Positions 7,918-17,875 of a DNA stretch of 64,000 bases are shown one piece after another (within the stretch, counting starts at the first letter, position 1; each line of letters opens with the position of its first letter). Source of the DNA: Anaerobium acetethylicum (GTDB taxonomy: Bacteria; Bacillota; Clostridia; Lachnospirales; Lachnospiraceae); the NCBI RefSeq assembly GCF_900096945.1, contig NZ_FMKA01000018.1, positions 17,131-81,130 on the forward strand, written 5' to 3'. The translations under genes were made by a program, and so were the position numbers. The notes below the pieces were generated by a model. That model saw only the letters and a list, made by a program, of their open reading frames with translations. It did no database searches and had not been told where the DNA came from.

Positions 7918-9405
7918 TTGAATATCATTGTTTCAAAATTGAAAGAAGTTGCATTTTCGGTACTGCCAATTACGCTGATGGTAATCGGATTGAACCTGAC
8001 ACTGACTCCGCTGGAAGGGACACTGATCGCGAGATTCCTTATCGGGACCGCGGTAATTATTCTGGGACTTTCACTTTTCCTGTTTGGTGTGGAAATCAGT
8101 ATCACCCAGATTGGAAATGAAATGGGTTCCGCAATTGCGAAATCCAACCAGCTGCCGATTGTGGTCGGGGCGGGCCTTGTGTTAGGATTCTTTATCTCGG
8201 TCGCGGAACCGGATCTGCATATCCTGGCCGGGCAGGTAGAGGCAATCACGTCTGGAACAGTTGCAAAGTTCGGTCTTGTGGCAGTGGTATCGGTTGGGAT
8301 TGCTCTCCTGATTGCAGGTGGTCTTGTCAGGATCGTGTATAATATCCCACTCTATAAGGTGCTTACAGTGCTGTATGGCATTATTTTTATTCTGGGTGTC
8401 TTCACGTCCCGCGAATTTCTGGCTATATCCTTTGATGCATCGGGAGCAACGACGGGAGCATTGACGGTCCCCTTTATTCTGGCGCTGGCAGCGGGTGCAG
8501 CCGAACTTAAGAAAGACAGCAAGGCTTCAGAAAAGGACAGTTTCGGACTGGTGGGCATTGCTTCGGTTGGAGCCATCATGGCTGTTATGGTCATGAGCCT
8601 TGCGTTTCGAAATGAAGAAATAACAGGAAAGCTGGAGTATGAGGAAGTTGTTACTAACTCTATTGCAGGGCATTACCTGCAAAAACTGCCGGTAATAGCT
8701 GGCGAGGTTTTGATCGCCCTGCTGCCAATACTGCTCATTTTTGCGGTATTTCAGATTGCTTCCCTCAAGCTTCCGGGCAAAATAATAAAAAGGATACTTT
8801 TTGGGATTCTTTTAACGTATGCGGGGCTTGTTCTCTTTCTGACCGGAGTCAATGCAGGCTTCATGGATGTGGGCACCATGGTCGGATACAGACTCGCATC
8901 CCTGGAAAATAAGGCTTATCTGGTGGTGGCAGGATTTCTGATGGGTTTCGTCACGATACTGGCAGAGCCGGCAGTGCATATACTGACGCGCCAGATCGAG
9001 GACGTCACCAGTGGATATATCCGTAAAAAAGCAGTTCTGTCAGCCCTTTCCATCGGAATCGGAAGTGCAATCGCGCTTTCCATGGTAAGGATTCTGATTC
9101 CGGGAGTACAGCTGGCCCATTTCCTTGTTCCGGGCTATATACTGGCAATTACATTGACGTTTCTGGCACCAAAGATTTTTGTGGGAATCGCCTTTGATGC
9201 AGGAGGAGTCGCCTCTGGTCCAATGACAGCTACATTCATCCTGGCCTTTGCACACGGGGCCGCCGATGCGACAGAAGGTGCGGATATTGTGGCAGATGGA
9301 TTCGGACTGATTGCGATGGTTGCTCTGATGCCGCTGATAACCCTTCAGGTTCTGGGGCTGATTTTTAAAATGAAGTCGAAAAAAAGGGGGAATGGAAGAT
9401 CATGA
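7918..9405 (+). CDS. DUF1538 family membrane protein
   Basis: A polytopic membrane protein of about 495 residues built from two homologous halves. The paired motifs AEPDLHILAGQVEAITSG (near 98) and AEPAVHILTRQIEDVTSG (near 345), and FDASGATTGALTVPFILA with FDAGGVASGPMTATFILA, show the duplication directly. This matches DUF1538, a putative transporter family of unknown substrate. The likely start is TTG 7918 behind AAGGGGTGGG; a GTG at 7906 has no room for an RBS. The P-II-like gene overlaps its end by 4 bp (ATGA), which suggests the two products work as a transporter and its regulator. Confidence 0.8.
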   Translation: MNIIVSKLKEVAFSVLPITLMVIGLNLTLTPLEGTLIARFLIGTAVIILGLSLFLFGVEISITQIGNEMGSAIAKSNQLPIVVGAGLVLGFFISVAEPDLHILAGQVEAITSGTVAKFGLVAVVSVGIALLIAGGLVRIVYNIPLYKVLTVLYGIIFILGVFTSREFLAISFDASGATTGALTVPFILALAAGAAELKKDSKASEKDSFGLVGIASVGAIMAVMVMSLAFRNEEITGKLEYEEVVTNSIAGHYLQKLPVIAGEVLIALLPILLIFAVFQIASLKLPGKIIKRILFGILLTYAGLVLFLTGVNAGFMDVGTMVGYRLASLENKAYLVVAGFLMGFVTILAEPAVHILTRQIEDVTSGYIRKKAVLSALSIGIGSAIALSMVRILIPGVQLAHFLVPGYILAITLTFLAPKIFVGIAFDAGGVASGPMTATFILAFAHGAADATEGADIVADGFGLIAMVALMPLITLQVLGLIFKMKSKKRGNGRS

Positions 9406-10064
9406 AGAATAATCCGGGAAAACCCGCATTTGAAATGATATACATCATAGCCGAAGACGGAAAGGCAAGCGAGATACTCCATAGCGCAAAAAGGCATGGA
9501 ATTAAAGGGGGAACTGTCTTTTTGGGGCAGGGAACGGTTGACAGCCCGTTTTTAAGGCTGTTTTCGATATGCAGCATCAGGAAGGAAGTTATTTTGATGG
9601 GGACCGATGCGGAAACTGCCGGAAGTGCTTTAGAAGCGCTGAACAAGGAGTTTGGATTCGAACGGTCGGGAAAAGGAATTGCATTTACCATACCCGTGGG
9701 CAGCATATGGGGAGCCAGATGCTACAAATGTGAAGGAATAGGAAGAAGCGGAGGTGCGGATCAGACTATGTATCAGGCGATAACGGTGATTGTGGATAAG
9801 GGTAAGGCGGAGCAGGTAATTGAGGCCGCCGAAAAAGCTGGTTCTAATGGAGGGCTGATCTTAAATGCAAGAGGATCAGGAATTCATGAGACAAGCAGGA
9901 TTTTCGCTATGGATATAGAGCCGGAGAAGGAGGTCGTGATGCTGCTTTCAGAGAATGAAAAAGCAGAAGCGATTGTGGAAAGCATCAGGAAGGACCTGAA
10001 ACTGGATGAGCCCGGAACAGGAATCATATTTACCCAGAACGTGAACCGGATGTATGGGGTGTAA
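9402..10064 (+). CDS. Tandem P-II-like regulator of the DUF1538 protein
   Basis: 220 residues made of two P-II-like ferredoxin-fold repeats, about 8-105 and 115-215. The repeats align at EMIYIIAEDGKASEILHSAK with AITVIVDKGKAEQVIEAAEK, at KGGTVFLGQGT with NGGLILNARGS, and at the ending GKGIAFTIPV with GTGIIFTQNV. P-II family proteins form trimers that sense nucleotides or metabolites and bind a membrane partner; here two repeats in one chain could give a different oligomer. The gene is ATGA-coupled to the DUF1538 gene. The uridylylated T-loop tyrosine of GlnB is not evident, so control is probably by ligand binding. Confidence 0.75.
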   Translation: MKNNPGKPAFEMIYIIAEDGKASEILHSAKRHGIKGGTVFLGQGTVDSPFLRLFSICSIRKEVILMGTDAETAGSALEALNKEFGFERSGKGIAFTIPVGSIWGARCYKCEGIGRSGGADQTMYQAITVIVDKGKAEQVIEAAEKAGSNGGLILNARGSGIHETSRIFAMDIEPEKEVVMLLSENEKAEAIVESIRKDLKLDEPGTGIIFTQNVNRMYGV

Positions 10065-10077
10065 AAAAAGGAAAAAA

Positions 10078-10124
10078 GGTACCAGGTACTGTGAACTTGT
10101 GTTCACAGTACCTGGTACCTTTTT
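10078..10124 (+). terminator. GGTACC-type palindromic terminator, copy 2
   Basis: The arm GGTACCAGGTACTGTGAAC (10078-10096) pairs perfectly with 10101-10119 around TTGT, followed by T5. It starts 13 bp after the P-II-like gene and ends that operon. Confidence 0.9.
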
Positions 10125-10377
10125 GGCGGTCGTTGGATGATATTTGCATAAATGAATTATGTAAATCAAAAAACCATACGAAACCCACAAACAGGACATA
10201 TCAATTTTGATACAGACATTAAAAAATGAAACAAAAATGATAAAAAAAGCGTCAAATACGTTTGGGTTTTATGCAGAATGTGAAAAGAATGGAACCAGAA
10301 TAGAATTGTGAAACATTATGGAAATCTGTAAAACACAGTAAAATCAACGGTTCATAGCCAGTATCATTTCTGATAAC

Positions 10378-10447
10378 GTATATCAATTGTAATGATATAC
10401 AATAAAATGGTTAAGAAATATAATTATTCCATACTAAATTATTTTAG
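10378..10447. promoter_or_regulatory. Inverted repeats in the leader of the giant pectinase gene
   Basis: In the 356-bp AT-rich gap before the 2096-residue protein, GTATATCA (10378-10385) and TGATATAC (10393-10400) form an inverted repeat with a 7-bp spacer, a TATAAT-like TATAATTATT lies near 10420, and CTAAATTATTTTAG (10434-10447) is a second small palindrome. These are plausible regulator sites for the locus, but I cannot place a clear -35. The rest of 10125-10480 holds nothing I can name. Confidence 0.35.
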
Positions 10448-10480
10448 TAATAACTAAACTAGTTATGGAGGAGAAGTAAA

Positions 10481-13400
10481 ATGAAAAAGGGATCTAAAAA
10501 AAGAGCTTTTGCATGGCTTCTTGCTTTATCTTTATCAGCAGGAAATCTCACAGGTTATTCAATGCCGGTTTATGCGGAAGCTGGCGGTACGATCAATGAT
10601 TATGCTGCATATGTATCTGATGAAACGGTAGCGGACTTCAGGTTCGGTACGGACATTACAAAAGCTTCTGTTTATGACAGTGCGAAAGGCTACGGATTCA
10701 GCGATGTTTCTTATCCGAATGCGGCTGAAGGCTGGATCAGCAACGTGTACAATCCAAGAAAAGCGGTGGTTACAGAATCTTCTTCAGGATTCGTATCTGA
10801 TGCGGCCGGGGCGCTCGCAATCGGAAGCAAGGTGTGGACAGAAACCGAAAGCACCGGCTATGGCGTTTATACCTATGAAAATACATCGACTTTTGACATG
10901 GGTCTGAGCAATGCAGACTATGAGGTGACGGTTACGTTTGTAAATCCTACAAGCGCTGCCTATACAGCATATGTTGAGACAGAAGACATTACCAAGGCAT
11001 CAGGAATCGTAGTGGCTCCGGGAGCATCGGTGGAATCCAAGGTGACGGCATGTCTGTTGGACGGAAAGCTGAATGTGAAATTCCTTGCAGCAGGATCCGC
11101 AACCTCAGAGAGCGCAGCAGCCATGGGGACCGTCTATGTAAGCGGTCTGAAGGTAGTGCGCAAGGCAACCAATGCAGCAGGCACAAAACCGACTGTATTT
11201 ATTGCATCCGACTCGACGGTGCAGACCTATGATGCGTCCTATTATCCGCAGACAGGCTGGGGACAGACGCTTTACAACTTCTTCGGTGCGTTTACAGGCG
11301 AATCGGAATGTGAAGACTGCACCTACTCACAGGCACAGACCTATGAGACGGAAAATGTGATCATAGAAAACAGGGCTATCGGAGGAAGAAGCTCAAAATC
11401 GTTTATAGAGGAAGGAAAGCTGGATGACCTTTTAGAGGATGTGAAGCCGGGAGACTATCTTCTTGTTCAGTGGGGACATAACGATGCCACCTATTCAAGG
11501 CCTAACAGATATGTATCCTCTGCAGATTTTGCAACCTACATCCAGTACTATATAGACGGATGCAGGCAGAGAGGAGCAACCTGCGTGCTGGTGACTCCTG
11601 TTGCCAGATACAGCTATAATGCGGACGGCACCTTCAACAGCAATTTTGAAGCGTACCGCCAGGTCATGCTTTCCATGGGCGCTGCCCAGAATGTTCCTGT
11701 TCTGGATCTGACAGCAGCTTCCATAGAGCTTTGCGAATCTTTCGGCATAGAGGGAAGCAAGTCGCTGTTCCTTCAGCTGGCAGCCGGGGATTACACAGGA
11801 TACTATGAAAAAGGCGTTGCGGATGCGACCCATCTCCAGTACTACGGCGCCTATAAATTTGCCCAGTGCGTTGCGCAGCTCATTAAGGATTATGCAGTGG
11901 ATGCGCAGCTTGACGGGTTAAGGACAATGGTCGAGCTGAATGCACCGGCTTCTGCTCCGGCAAAAATCGCAGGACTGAATACGACAACGGTGGGAGCATC
12001 CAGCGTTTCCTTAAACTGGAACCCATCGGAAGGTGCGGAACTCTACTATATCTACAGGGCAGAGCTTGCAGCAGGCCAGACGGCTGCTGATGTTGATTTT
12101 TCGGCGGCAAATAAATATTCCGTCAGCTCCCTGGCAAAATATACGGATTCCAAATGTGAAAGCGGAAAAACGTACGTATATGCCATAAAGGGATTCAATG
12201 AATTCGGGCTTTCCGAGGAATCGGACAAGCTTGCAGTTACAACAAAATCATCCAAGTACAAATATGATTTCTGCCAGACGGCTTCCAATCCGACAATGCC
12301 AGGATGGAACCAGGTTACCTGCACACAGGCATATACGGCAGAGGCAGGTTACGGATGGCTGAAAGCGCCGGGAAACGGCAGGAGCCGTGCAGGCAATACA
12401 AATGCGGCATCCAGCTTAATGGCAGATGACTTCTGTTTGGGAGCGGGAACCTTTGCGGTAGACCTTCCTAACGGAGATTATGAAATTAAAATCTATGCGG
12501 GAGACCTGCTTGCGGGAACCAGCACGATCAAACCGTCCTATACGGCGGAAGGTGTTGCAATAGGAACCCTTTCCGTGAAGCAGTCCATAGCGACACTGAC
12601 TGCCAAGGTGCGCGTAACGGACGGACAGCTTACCTTAGGTGTGGGCGGAACAAATGCCTATATCAATGGTATGGAAATCACGCCGTTGCTTCTGGCACCG
12701 TCAAACCTTTCCTATTCGGAGCTTGATTTTACGGATACGAATGCCACATTCCTGATTAATTTCAACGGAATTGACGAAGCGGTATCCTACAAGGTCTACC
12801 AGAAGGGAAGCACGGATACGGCCTATACGGCAGTCAAGACAATCGAAGCTGCAAAGGCTGACGAACTTGATTCCCGTGCCATGATCGCTGACATTGGCGA
12901 GACTTTCGAATATTATGTTACAGCAGTCACAGGAGACGGAACCGAATCTGCGAGCAGCAACATCGTCAAGGTGACGACCCTGGATGAAAATGCAGCGCCT
13001 CCTGCAGCGCCGGAAAACCTGCACTGCATCAGCGCGGCAGAAGCAGACATCCAGATCGGGTGGGATGCAGTAGACGGCGGAGCATACTACAACATCTACC
13101 GTTCTGCAAAGGCGGAAGGCGATAAGGCATTTACAGGTTTTGTAAAGGCAGGAACTGCAAAGGGTACTTCCTTTACGGACACTTACTGGGACCTTGACAC
13201 CAATATCCATTACTATTACAAGGTGGAAGCGGTAGGCAAAGGCGGACCGGGAGAAAAAACGGCAGCTCTTGAGACGCCGGTAACAGAGACACTTTCAGCA
13301 CAGAAAGCAGAAAGTCTTTCAGACAGGGCACTGGTAGCAGTCGACCTTGCAGGAGACAAAGGCGCTGAAATCAATGTAACAACAAAGGATGCAGAAGACA

Positions 13401-16400
13401 ACGAGCTTACGAAAGGCGTTTATTTAAGCTGGAGGCTTTTTGAAAATGATCCTGAGGATGTTACATTCACCGTTTACAGGAATGACCAGGTAATCGCTTC
13501 AGATATGACTGTCACAAACTGCGTCGATGAAGGCGGAGCGGCAGGAGATGTCTATAAAGTGGTCGGAAGTTCCGATGCAGGCCTTGGCCTTTCGGTAACG
13601 GCTACAGAAACCTGGGAAAACTACTATGCAGAATTCCAGCTTGTAAAACCGGAAGATCAGACAATGCCGGATGCAAGCATCTGCACCTATACTGCAAACG
13701 ACATGTCTGTGGGAGATCTGGACGGAGATGGAAAATACGAGCTTCTTGTAAAATGGATGCCGTCCAATTCACAGGACAATTCCAAGGGCGGATATACAGG
13801 AACAACCATAATTGACGCTTATGACATCAATGGGGCGACAGGAGCGGCAGAACTGCTGTGGAGAATCGACCTGGGAGTCAATATCCGTTCAGGCGCTCAT
13901 TACACACAGTTCCAGGTATGGGATTTTGACGGCGACGGAAAAGCAGAACTGATGTGCAAGACTGCAGACGGCAGCACGACCTACCAGAACGCAGGAGGAA
14001 GCCTGACTGAAACAGGACATGTGGGAGCATGCAGCGCTTCGGCACTTCCGGTAAACGTGGTAAGTACTGCAAACGACTACAGGATTTCAACAGGATATGT
14101 ATTATCGGGACCTGAATACCTGACGGTATTTGACGGCGAAACAGGAAAAATACTGGATACAGCAGCATATGTTCCAGAGCGCGGATCAGTTTCCGCATGG
14201 GGAGACGCATACGGAAACCGTGTGGACAGATTCCTTTCAGCAGTCGCTTATACGGACGGCGAAACGCCAAGCGCAGTATTCTGCAGAGGATACTACTCAA
14301 GAATGTGCCTGACTTCCTATAAATTCGTTGACACAAATGCCGACGGAAAAGGAGACAAGCTTCAGGTTGAATGGAAGTTTGATACAAACGACTATCCGGA
14401 AGAAGAATACGGACTGACAGAGGAACAGGGAAACCACGCAATCAACGTCCAGGATCTTGACGGGGATGGCAAGGATGAAATCATCTACGGCGGTGTCGTG
14501 GTTGACCATGACGGAGTCCTGAAATATACGACTGAACTCGGACACGGGGATGCGATGCATGTGTCAGACTGGATTCCATCAAATGACGGACTGGAAATCT
14601 TTTCAGTGCATGAGCATTCCAATGCGGCATACCAGGTAGAAGTCCATGATGCGGAAACCGGAAAGATCCTCGCAGGATACTTTACAGGCATAGATACAGG
14701 ACGCGGTGTGATGGCGGACGTAAATCCATACTATGAAGGCGGAGAATTCTGGTCAAATGCAGCATGGAACGGAACTGACGGAGGCATGTACACGGGCCTT
14801 TCGACTCTGGACAATATGATGAAAATTTCCGACAGCACGCCAAGCATAAACTTCAGCCTTTTCTGGGACGGAGACCTGCTGAGCGAACTGCAGGATCATA
14901 CATTTAACCAGGCAGCCTATGTGCCGGTCAGCACCAATATCACAAACTGGAACTTCGAGACAGGAGAATCAGAAATCCTGCTGGAGAGCACTGAAATCTT
15001 TACGAGCAACGGAACAAAAGGAAACATGGGACTTGTAGCAGATGTTTTAGGCGACTGGAGAGAAGAAATCATCGCAAGAACATCAGCAGATGCCAGCAAG
15101 ATCAGAATCTATACTTCAACAATTGAAACAGACTACAGCATTCCGTGCCTGATGGAAGATCATGCATACAGATTAGGCGTGGCATGGCAGAATGTCGGAT
15201 ACAACCAGCCGACAAACTTAAGCTATCTCCTGTCGGAAGGACTTGTGACTGCAAAACTGTCTGTTGCAGCAACAGAAGGAAACCTTGTGGAACTCAGCTT
15301 CACCAAGGCATCGGACGGAACATACGGCAACGAAATCGAAGCATATGAGATCTACCGCGCGGAAGGCGACGGAGACTACAGCCTGATTGATAGTGTGGCA
15401 GTGGATGAACTGACGGAAGCGGAGGCCGGATATGTATACAGAGATATTACGGCAGAGCCTCTCACGGATTATTCTTACATGGTGGCGCCAGTAGTAGCCG
15501 GAAAGACCTCTTATGTGTCAAATGCAGTAAACGCATCAACAACGGAAGGAATCAAATCCGTGGGCGAAGCGGCAGATGCAGAAGATATTATTGAAGACAC
15601 AGTGCTTGCGGAAGGAAAATCACTTGCAGACCTGTTCCAGAAGACTGTGGACATCGTGAATTCAGCAGATGAAACAGTGGCCATGGAGATCGACTGGAAT
15701 ACGGATACGATCAATTTGTCTGAACCAGGAACCTATGAAGTATGCGGATACATCGCCGGATATTATATCCCGGTAAAAGCATCCATAACCGTAAAGGCAA
15801 ACGAGATTACGGGATACGAATTTGATGGATATGCGAAAGCAGACGGAGAAGGCGCAGAGTATACGGTAATCGTCGAGAAACCTTCGAAACTCCTTACACT
15901 TCCTGAAAAAGCGGTATTCAGCTTCCTGAACGGAAACAAAGAAGAAACTCAGGTTGTCTGGGATGCTTCGGCATTGAAGATCACGAAAAAAGGAACCTAC
16001 ACGATTACAGGCCAGACGGCAGCCCTTGCTGAGTCGGATGGAAAATTCGGCACACAGGCAGTCAGCATCCAGGTCATCGTCCAGAATGATGAACCAGGTA
16101 GTGCGGATGGCGGCAACAATAACAATAATAACAACAACGGTAGTGTAACCAGGGATGCTGTGCTTCAGATACTGGAAACAGCGAAGAAGGATGGGACGGC
16201 AGTGATTTCTACCGGCAACGCAGTCAAAATGACAGTGGAAGCCCTGAAAACTGCAGCTGCGAAAAACCTGGCAGTCATCATCGACACACCAGACTACACC
16301 TGGAAGTTCAGCAGCATCAAAAACACTGCTGATGAACTCACGACGACAGCCCTTGAGGTGTTCGGGGGTGAGGGAGACATCATCTCAAAACACCTTGGAA

Positions 16401-16771
16401 AAACATACAAGGGAATCCAGGTGAACTTCGCCTACTCGGGTAACCTTCCGGGAACTGCAGAGGTGACAATCAAGAATGCTGCAGGAAAACTTCCGGCTGG
16501 AACAAAATCCGTGTTTGTATACTACTACAATCCGGCTACGAAGCTGTTTGAACTTCTTGACACAAAAGGAACGGTAAATCAGAACGGAAGCGTTACCTTT
16601 CAGATTACCCACTGTTCAGAATACGTATTGTCTGCAGTACAGCTTGATGACTCGCTGGTTGCAGGAGCAGCAAACCCGGCAACGGGAGACCATGCGCCTA
16701 TAGCTCCGTTTGCCGGAGCTGGAATCGCAGCACTGTGTGCGGCGGCCTTGATGGCGGTAAGAAAGAAATAG
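10481..16771 (+). CDS. Giant wall-anchored rhamnogalacturonan acetylesterase plus PL11 lyase
   Basis: A 2096-residue secreted enzyme for the rhamnogalacturonan I backbone. Order: signal peptide (1-32, cleavage after VYA); a beta-sandwich region (35-230); an SGNH acetylesterase (236-470) with IASDSTVQTYD, the GGRSSKSF block, QWGHND and DATHLQYYG holding the catalytic Ser and Asp/His; Fn3 (489-590); a second carbohydrate-binding-like sandwich (593-735); Fn3 (738-832 and 840-940); a PL11 rhamnogalacturonan lyase (947-1580) with repeated calcium loops such as DLDGDGKYE, DFDGDGKAE and DLDGDGKDE; Fn3 (1590-1685); two Ig-like domains (1700-1870); an Asn-rich linker (GGNNNNNNNNGS); an unknown domain; and a sorting signal NPATGD, hydrophobic stretch and RKK tail (2066-2096). 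Deacetylation and backbone cleavage are thus joined in one surface protein. It heads the pectin locus. Confidence 0.9.
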   Translation: MKKGSKKRAFAWLLALSLSAGNLTGYSMPVYAEAGGTINDYAAYVSDETVADFRFGTDITKASVYDSAKGYGFSDVSYPNAAEGWISNVYNPRKAVVTESSSGFVSDAAGALAIGSKVWTETESTGYGVYTYENTSTFDMGLSNADYEVTVTFVNPTSAAYTAYVETEDITKASGIVVAPGASVESKVTACLLDGKLNVKFLAAGSATSESAAAMGTVYVSGLKVVRKATNAAGTKPTVFIASDSTVQTYDASYYPQTGWGQTLYNFFGAFTGESECEDCTYSQAQTYETENVIIENRAIGGRSSKSFIEEGKLDDLLEDVKPGDYLLVQWGHNDATYSRPNRYVSSADFATYIQYYIDGCRQRGATCVLVTPVARYSYNADGTFNSNFEAYRQVMLSMGAAQNVPVLDLTAASIELCESFGIEGSKSLFLQLAAGDYTGYYEKGVADATHLQYYGAYKFAQCVAQLIKDYAVDAQLDGLRTMVELNAPASAPAKIAGLNTTTVGASSVSLNWNPSEGAELYYIYRAELAAGQTAADVDFSAANKYSVSSLAKYTDSKCESGKTYVYAIKGFNEFGLSEESDKLAVTTKSSKYKYDFCQTASNPTMPGWNQVTCTQAYTAEAGYGWLKAPGNGRSRAGNTNAASSLMADDFCLGAGTFAVDLPNGDYEIKIYAGDLLAGTSTIKPSYTAEGVAIGTLSVKQSIATLTAKVRVTDGQLTLGVGGTNAYINGMEITPLLLAPSNLSYSELDFTDTNATFLINFNGIDEAVSYKVYQKGSTDTAYTAVKTIEAAKADELDSRAMIADIGETFEYYVTAVTGDGTESASSNIVKVTTLDENAAPPAAPENLHCISAAEADIQIGWDAVDGGAYYNIYRSAKAEGDKAFTGFVKAGTAKGTSFTDTYWDLDTNIHYYYKVEAVGKGGPGEKTAALETPVTETLSAQKAESLSDRALVAVDLAGDKGAEINVTTKDAEDNELTKGVYLSWRLFENDPEDVTFTVYRNDQVIASDMTVTNCVDEGGAAGDVYKVVGSSDAGLGLSVTATETWENYYAEFQLVKPEDQTMPDASICTYTANDMSVGDLDGDGKYELLVKWMPSNSQDNSKGGYTGTTIIDAYDINGATGAAELLWRIDLGVNIRSGAHYTQFQVWDFDGDGKAELMCKTADGSTTYQNAGGSLTETGHVGACSASALPVNVVSTANDYRISTGYVLSGPEYLTVFDGETGKILDTAAYVPERGSVSAWGDAYGNRVDRFLSAVAYTDGETPSAVFCRGYYSRMCLTSYKFVDTNADGKGDKLQVEWKFDTNDYPEEEYGLTEEQGNHAINVQDLDGDGKDEIIYGGVVVDHDGVLKYTTELGHGDAMHVSDWIPSNDGLEIFSVHEHSNAAYQVEVHDAETGKILAGYFTGIDTGRGVMADVNPYYEGGEFWSNAAWNGTDGGMYTGLSTLDNMMKISDSTPSINFSLFWDGDLLSELQDHTFNQAAYVPVSTNITNWNFETGESEILLESTEIFTSNGTKGNMGLVADVLGDWREEIIARTSADASKIRIYTSTIETDYSIPCLMEDHAYRLGVAWQNVGYNQPTNLSYLLSEGLVTAKLSVAATEGNLVELSFTKASDGTYGNEIEAYEIYRAEGDGDYSLIDSVAVDELTEAEAGYVYRDITAEPLTDYSYMVAPVVAGKTSYVSNAVNASTTEGIKSVGEAADAEDIIEDTVLAEGKSLADLFQKTVDIVNSADETVAMEIDWNTDTINLSEPGTYEVCGYIAGYYIPVKASITVKANEITGYEFDGYAKADGEGAEYTVIVEKPSKLLTLPEKAVFSFLNGNKEETQVVWDASALKITKKGTYTITGQTAALAESDGKFGTQAVSIQVIVQNDEPGSADGGNNNNNNNNGSVTRDAVLQILETAKKDGTAVISTGNAVKMTVEALKTAAAKNLAVIIDTPDYTWKFSSIKNTADELTTTALEVFGGEGDIISKHLGKTYKGIQVNFAYSGNLPGTAEVTIKNAAGKLPAGTKSVFVYYYNPATKLFELLDTKGTVNQNGSVTFQITHCSEYVLSAVQLDDSLVAGAANPATGDHAPIAPFAGAGIAALCAAALMAVRKK

Positions 16772-16777
16772 AACAAG

Positions 16778-16827
16778 AAATGGTACCAGGTACTGTGAAC
16801 GAAGTTCACAGTACCTGGTACCATTTT
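16778..16827. terminator. GGTACC-type palindromic terminator, copy 3, bidirectional
   Basis: The arm GGTACCAGGTACTGTGAAC (16782-16800) pairs with 16804-16822 around GAA. The stem is extended by AAAT/ATTT outside and followed by T5 on the + strand and TTTC on the minus strand. It lies between two convergent genes and can end both. Confidence 0.85.
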
Positions 16828-16829
16828 TG

Positions 16830-17654
16830 TTACAAATTATCTTTTCTGTAATCCCTGGGCGACATCTCAAATACTTTTTTGAAAGCATCGCCGAAATAAT
16901 TGCTGTTATTGAAGCCGCACCGGCTTGCAATGGCTGAAATGGACTCATCCGTCTCCAGCAGCAGGGTGCAGGCTTCCTTCAACCTCACATGATTCAGATA
17001 TTCCTTGAATCCGAGTCCCGTAATTGCCTTGAATTTTTTGGAAAAATAGGTGGGTGTCAGATTCGCGATTCTGGCGGCATCTTCAAGTGATAAATCCTGA
17101 TGTGAGTTTCGGGTAATATATTGTGCGGCAGCCTGAACTGCATTCTCTGTAGAACCGATGGGGATCGTATCTTCCGTAACGGCTGTGGAGTCACGGAATA
17201 AGGTCAGCAGGAGTTCCTGAAAATAAAAATGGATAAGCAATTCGGAAGTTTCGGTTTTTATCTTTGACTCGGTCAACATTCTGGACAGGATGTCTTCAAA
17301 AGAGTTCCGGCAATCGGGATGGATGGAAAACTTTTGGGATTTTGGAAACTTATTTCCGGAGCGGGAAATTGTATGAAGCACAGAGGGTTCGATGTTATCC
17401 GGTTTGAAATATACAATGGAACGCATATGAAACCCTTTCTTTTCATAAGTGCTTTTATGATAATCCATTGCAGCAATCAGCAATGCTTCACCCTGGGTAA
17501 GATGCATGATGATATCATTCAGGAAAAAACTGCATTCGCCTTCCTGCATATAGTACAATTCAAAGCAAGGATGAAAATGGTGGCAGACCTGTACATGAGA
17601 TGAAGACCTCCTGCAACGGTCAATACTAAATGAATCATGAATCACGTCTCGCAT
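16830..17654 (-). CDS. AraC-family transcriptional regulator of the pectin locus
   Basis: 274 residues: an N-terminal cupin-like sensing domain (HHFHPCFELYYMQEGECSFF, near 25-45) and a C-terminal AraC double helix-turn-helix (175-274; LEDAARIANLTPTYFSKKF and ISAIASRCGFNNSNYFGDAF). It is transcribed divergently from the sugar ABC operon, with a 221-bp gap between starts, so it probably senses a rhamnogalacturonan-derived sugar and activates that operon, and possibly the giant lyase convergent to it. The stop codon lies 8 bp from the shared terminator hairpin. ATG 17654 has GGAGGTATTTT upstream. Confidence 0.85.
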   Translation of the reverse strand: MRDVIHDSFSIDRCRRSSSHVQVCHHFHPCFELYYMQEGECSFFLNDIIMHLTQGEALLIAAMDYHKSTYEKKGFHMRSIVYFKPDNIEPSVLHTISRSGNKFPKSQKFSIHPDCRNSFEDILSRMLTESKIKTETSELLIHFYFQELLLTLFRDSTAVTEDTIPIGSTENAVQAAAQYITRNSHQDLSLEDAARIANLTPTYFSKKFKAITGLGFKEYLNHVRLKEACTLLLETDESISAIASRCGFNNSNYFGDAFKKVFEMSPRDYRKDNL

Positions 17655-17875
17655 AAAATACCTCCAATGGCTGAAGCTGATTACTTCTGATTACTATTTA
17701 CCCATATAGTAACACAAAAAAACTGTAATTTGAATCATAAATAGACATATAATTGGTGGAAAGAACGGAATCGGACATGCTAAAATCAGTTCATAAGTTA
17801 CAGAACAAATAAAAGAAACGCAAAGAAGATGGCAATAGTGCACAAATGATTTCATGAAAAAGGGAGAAGAAAATT

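Noticed and set aside
7839..8120. Plus-strand frame of 93 codons before and inside the DUF1538 gene
   Set aside because: Out of frame with the two-repeat membrane protein, which is far better supported; its product resembles nothing.
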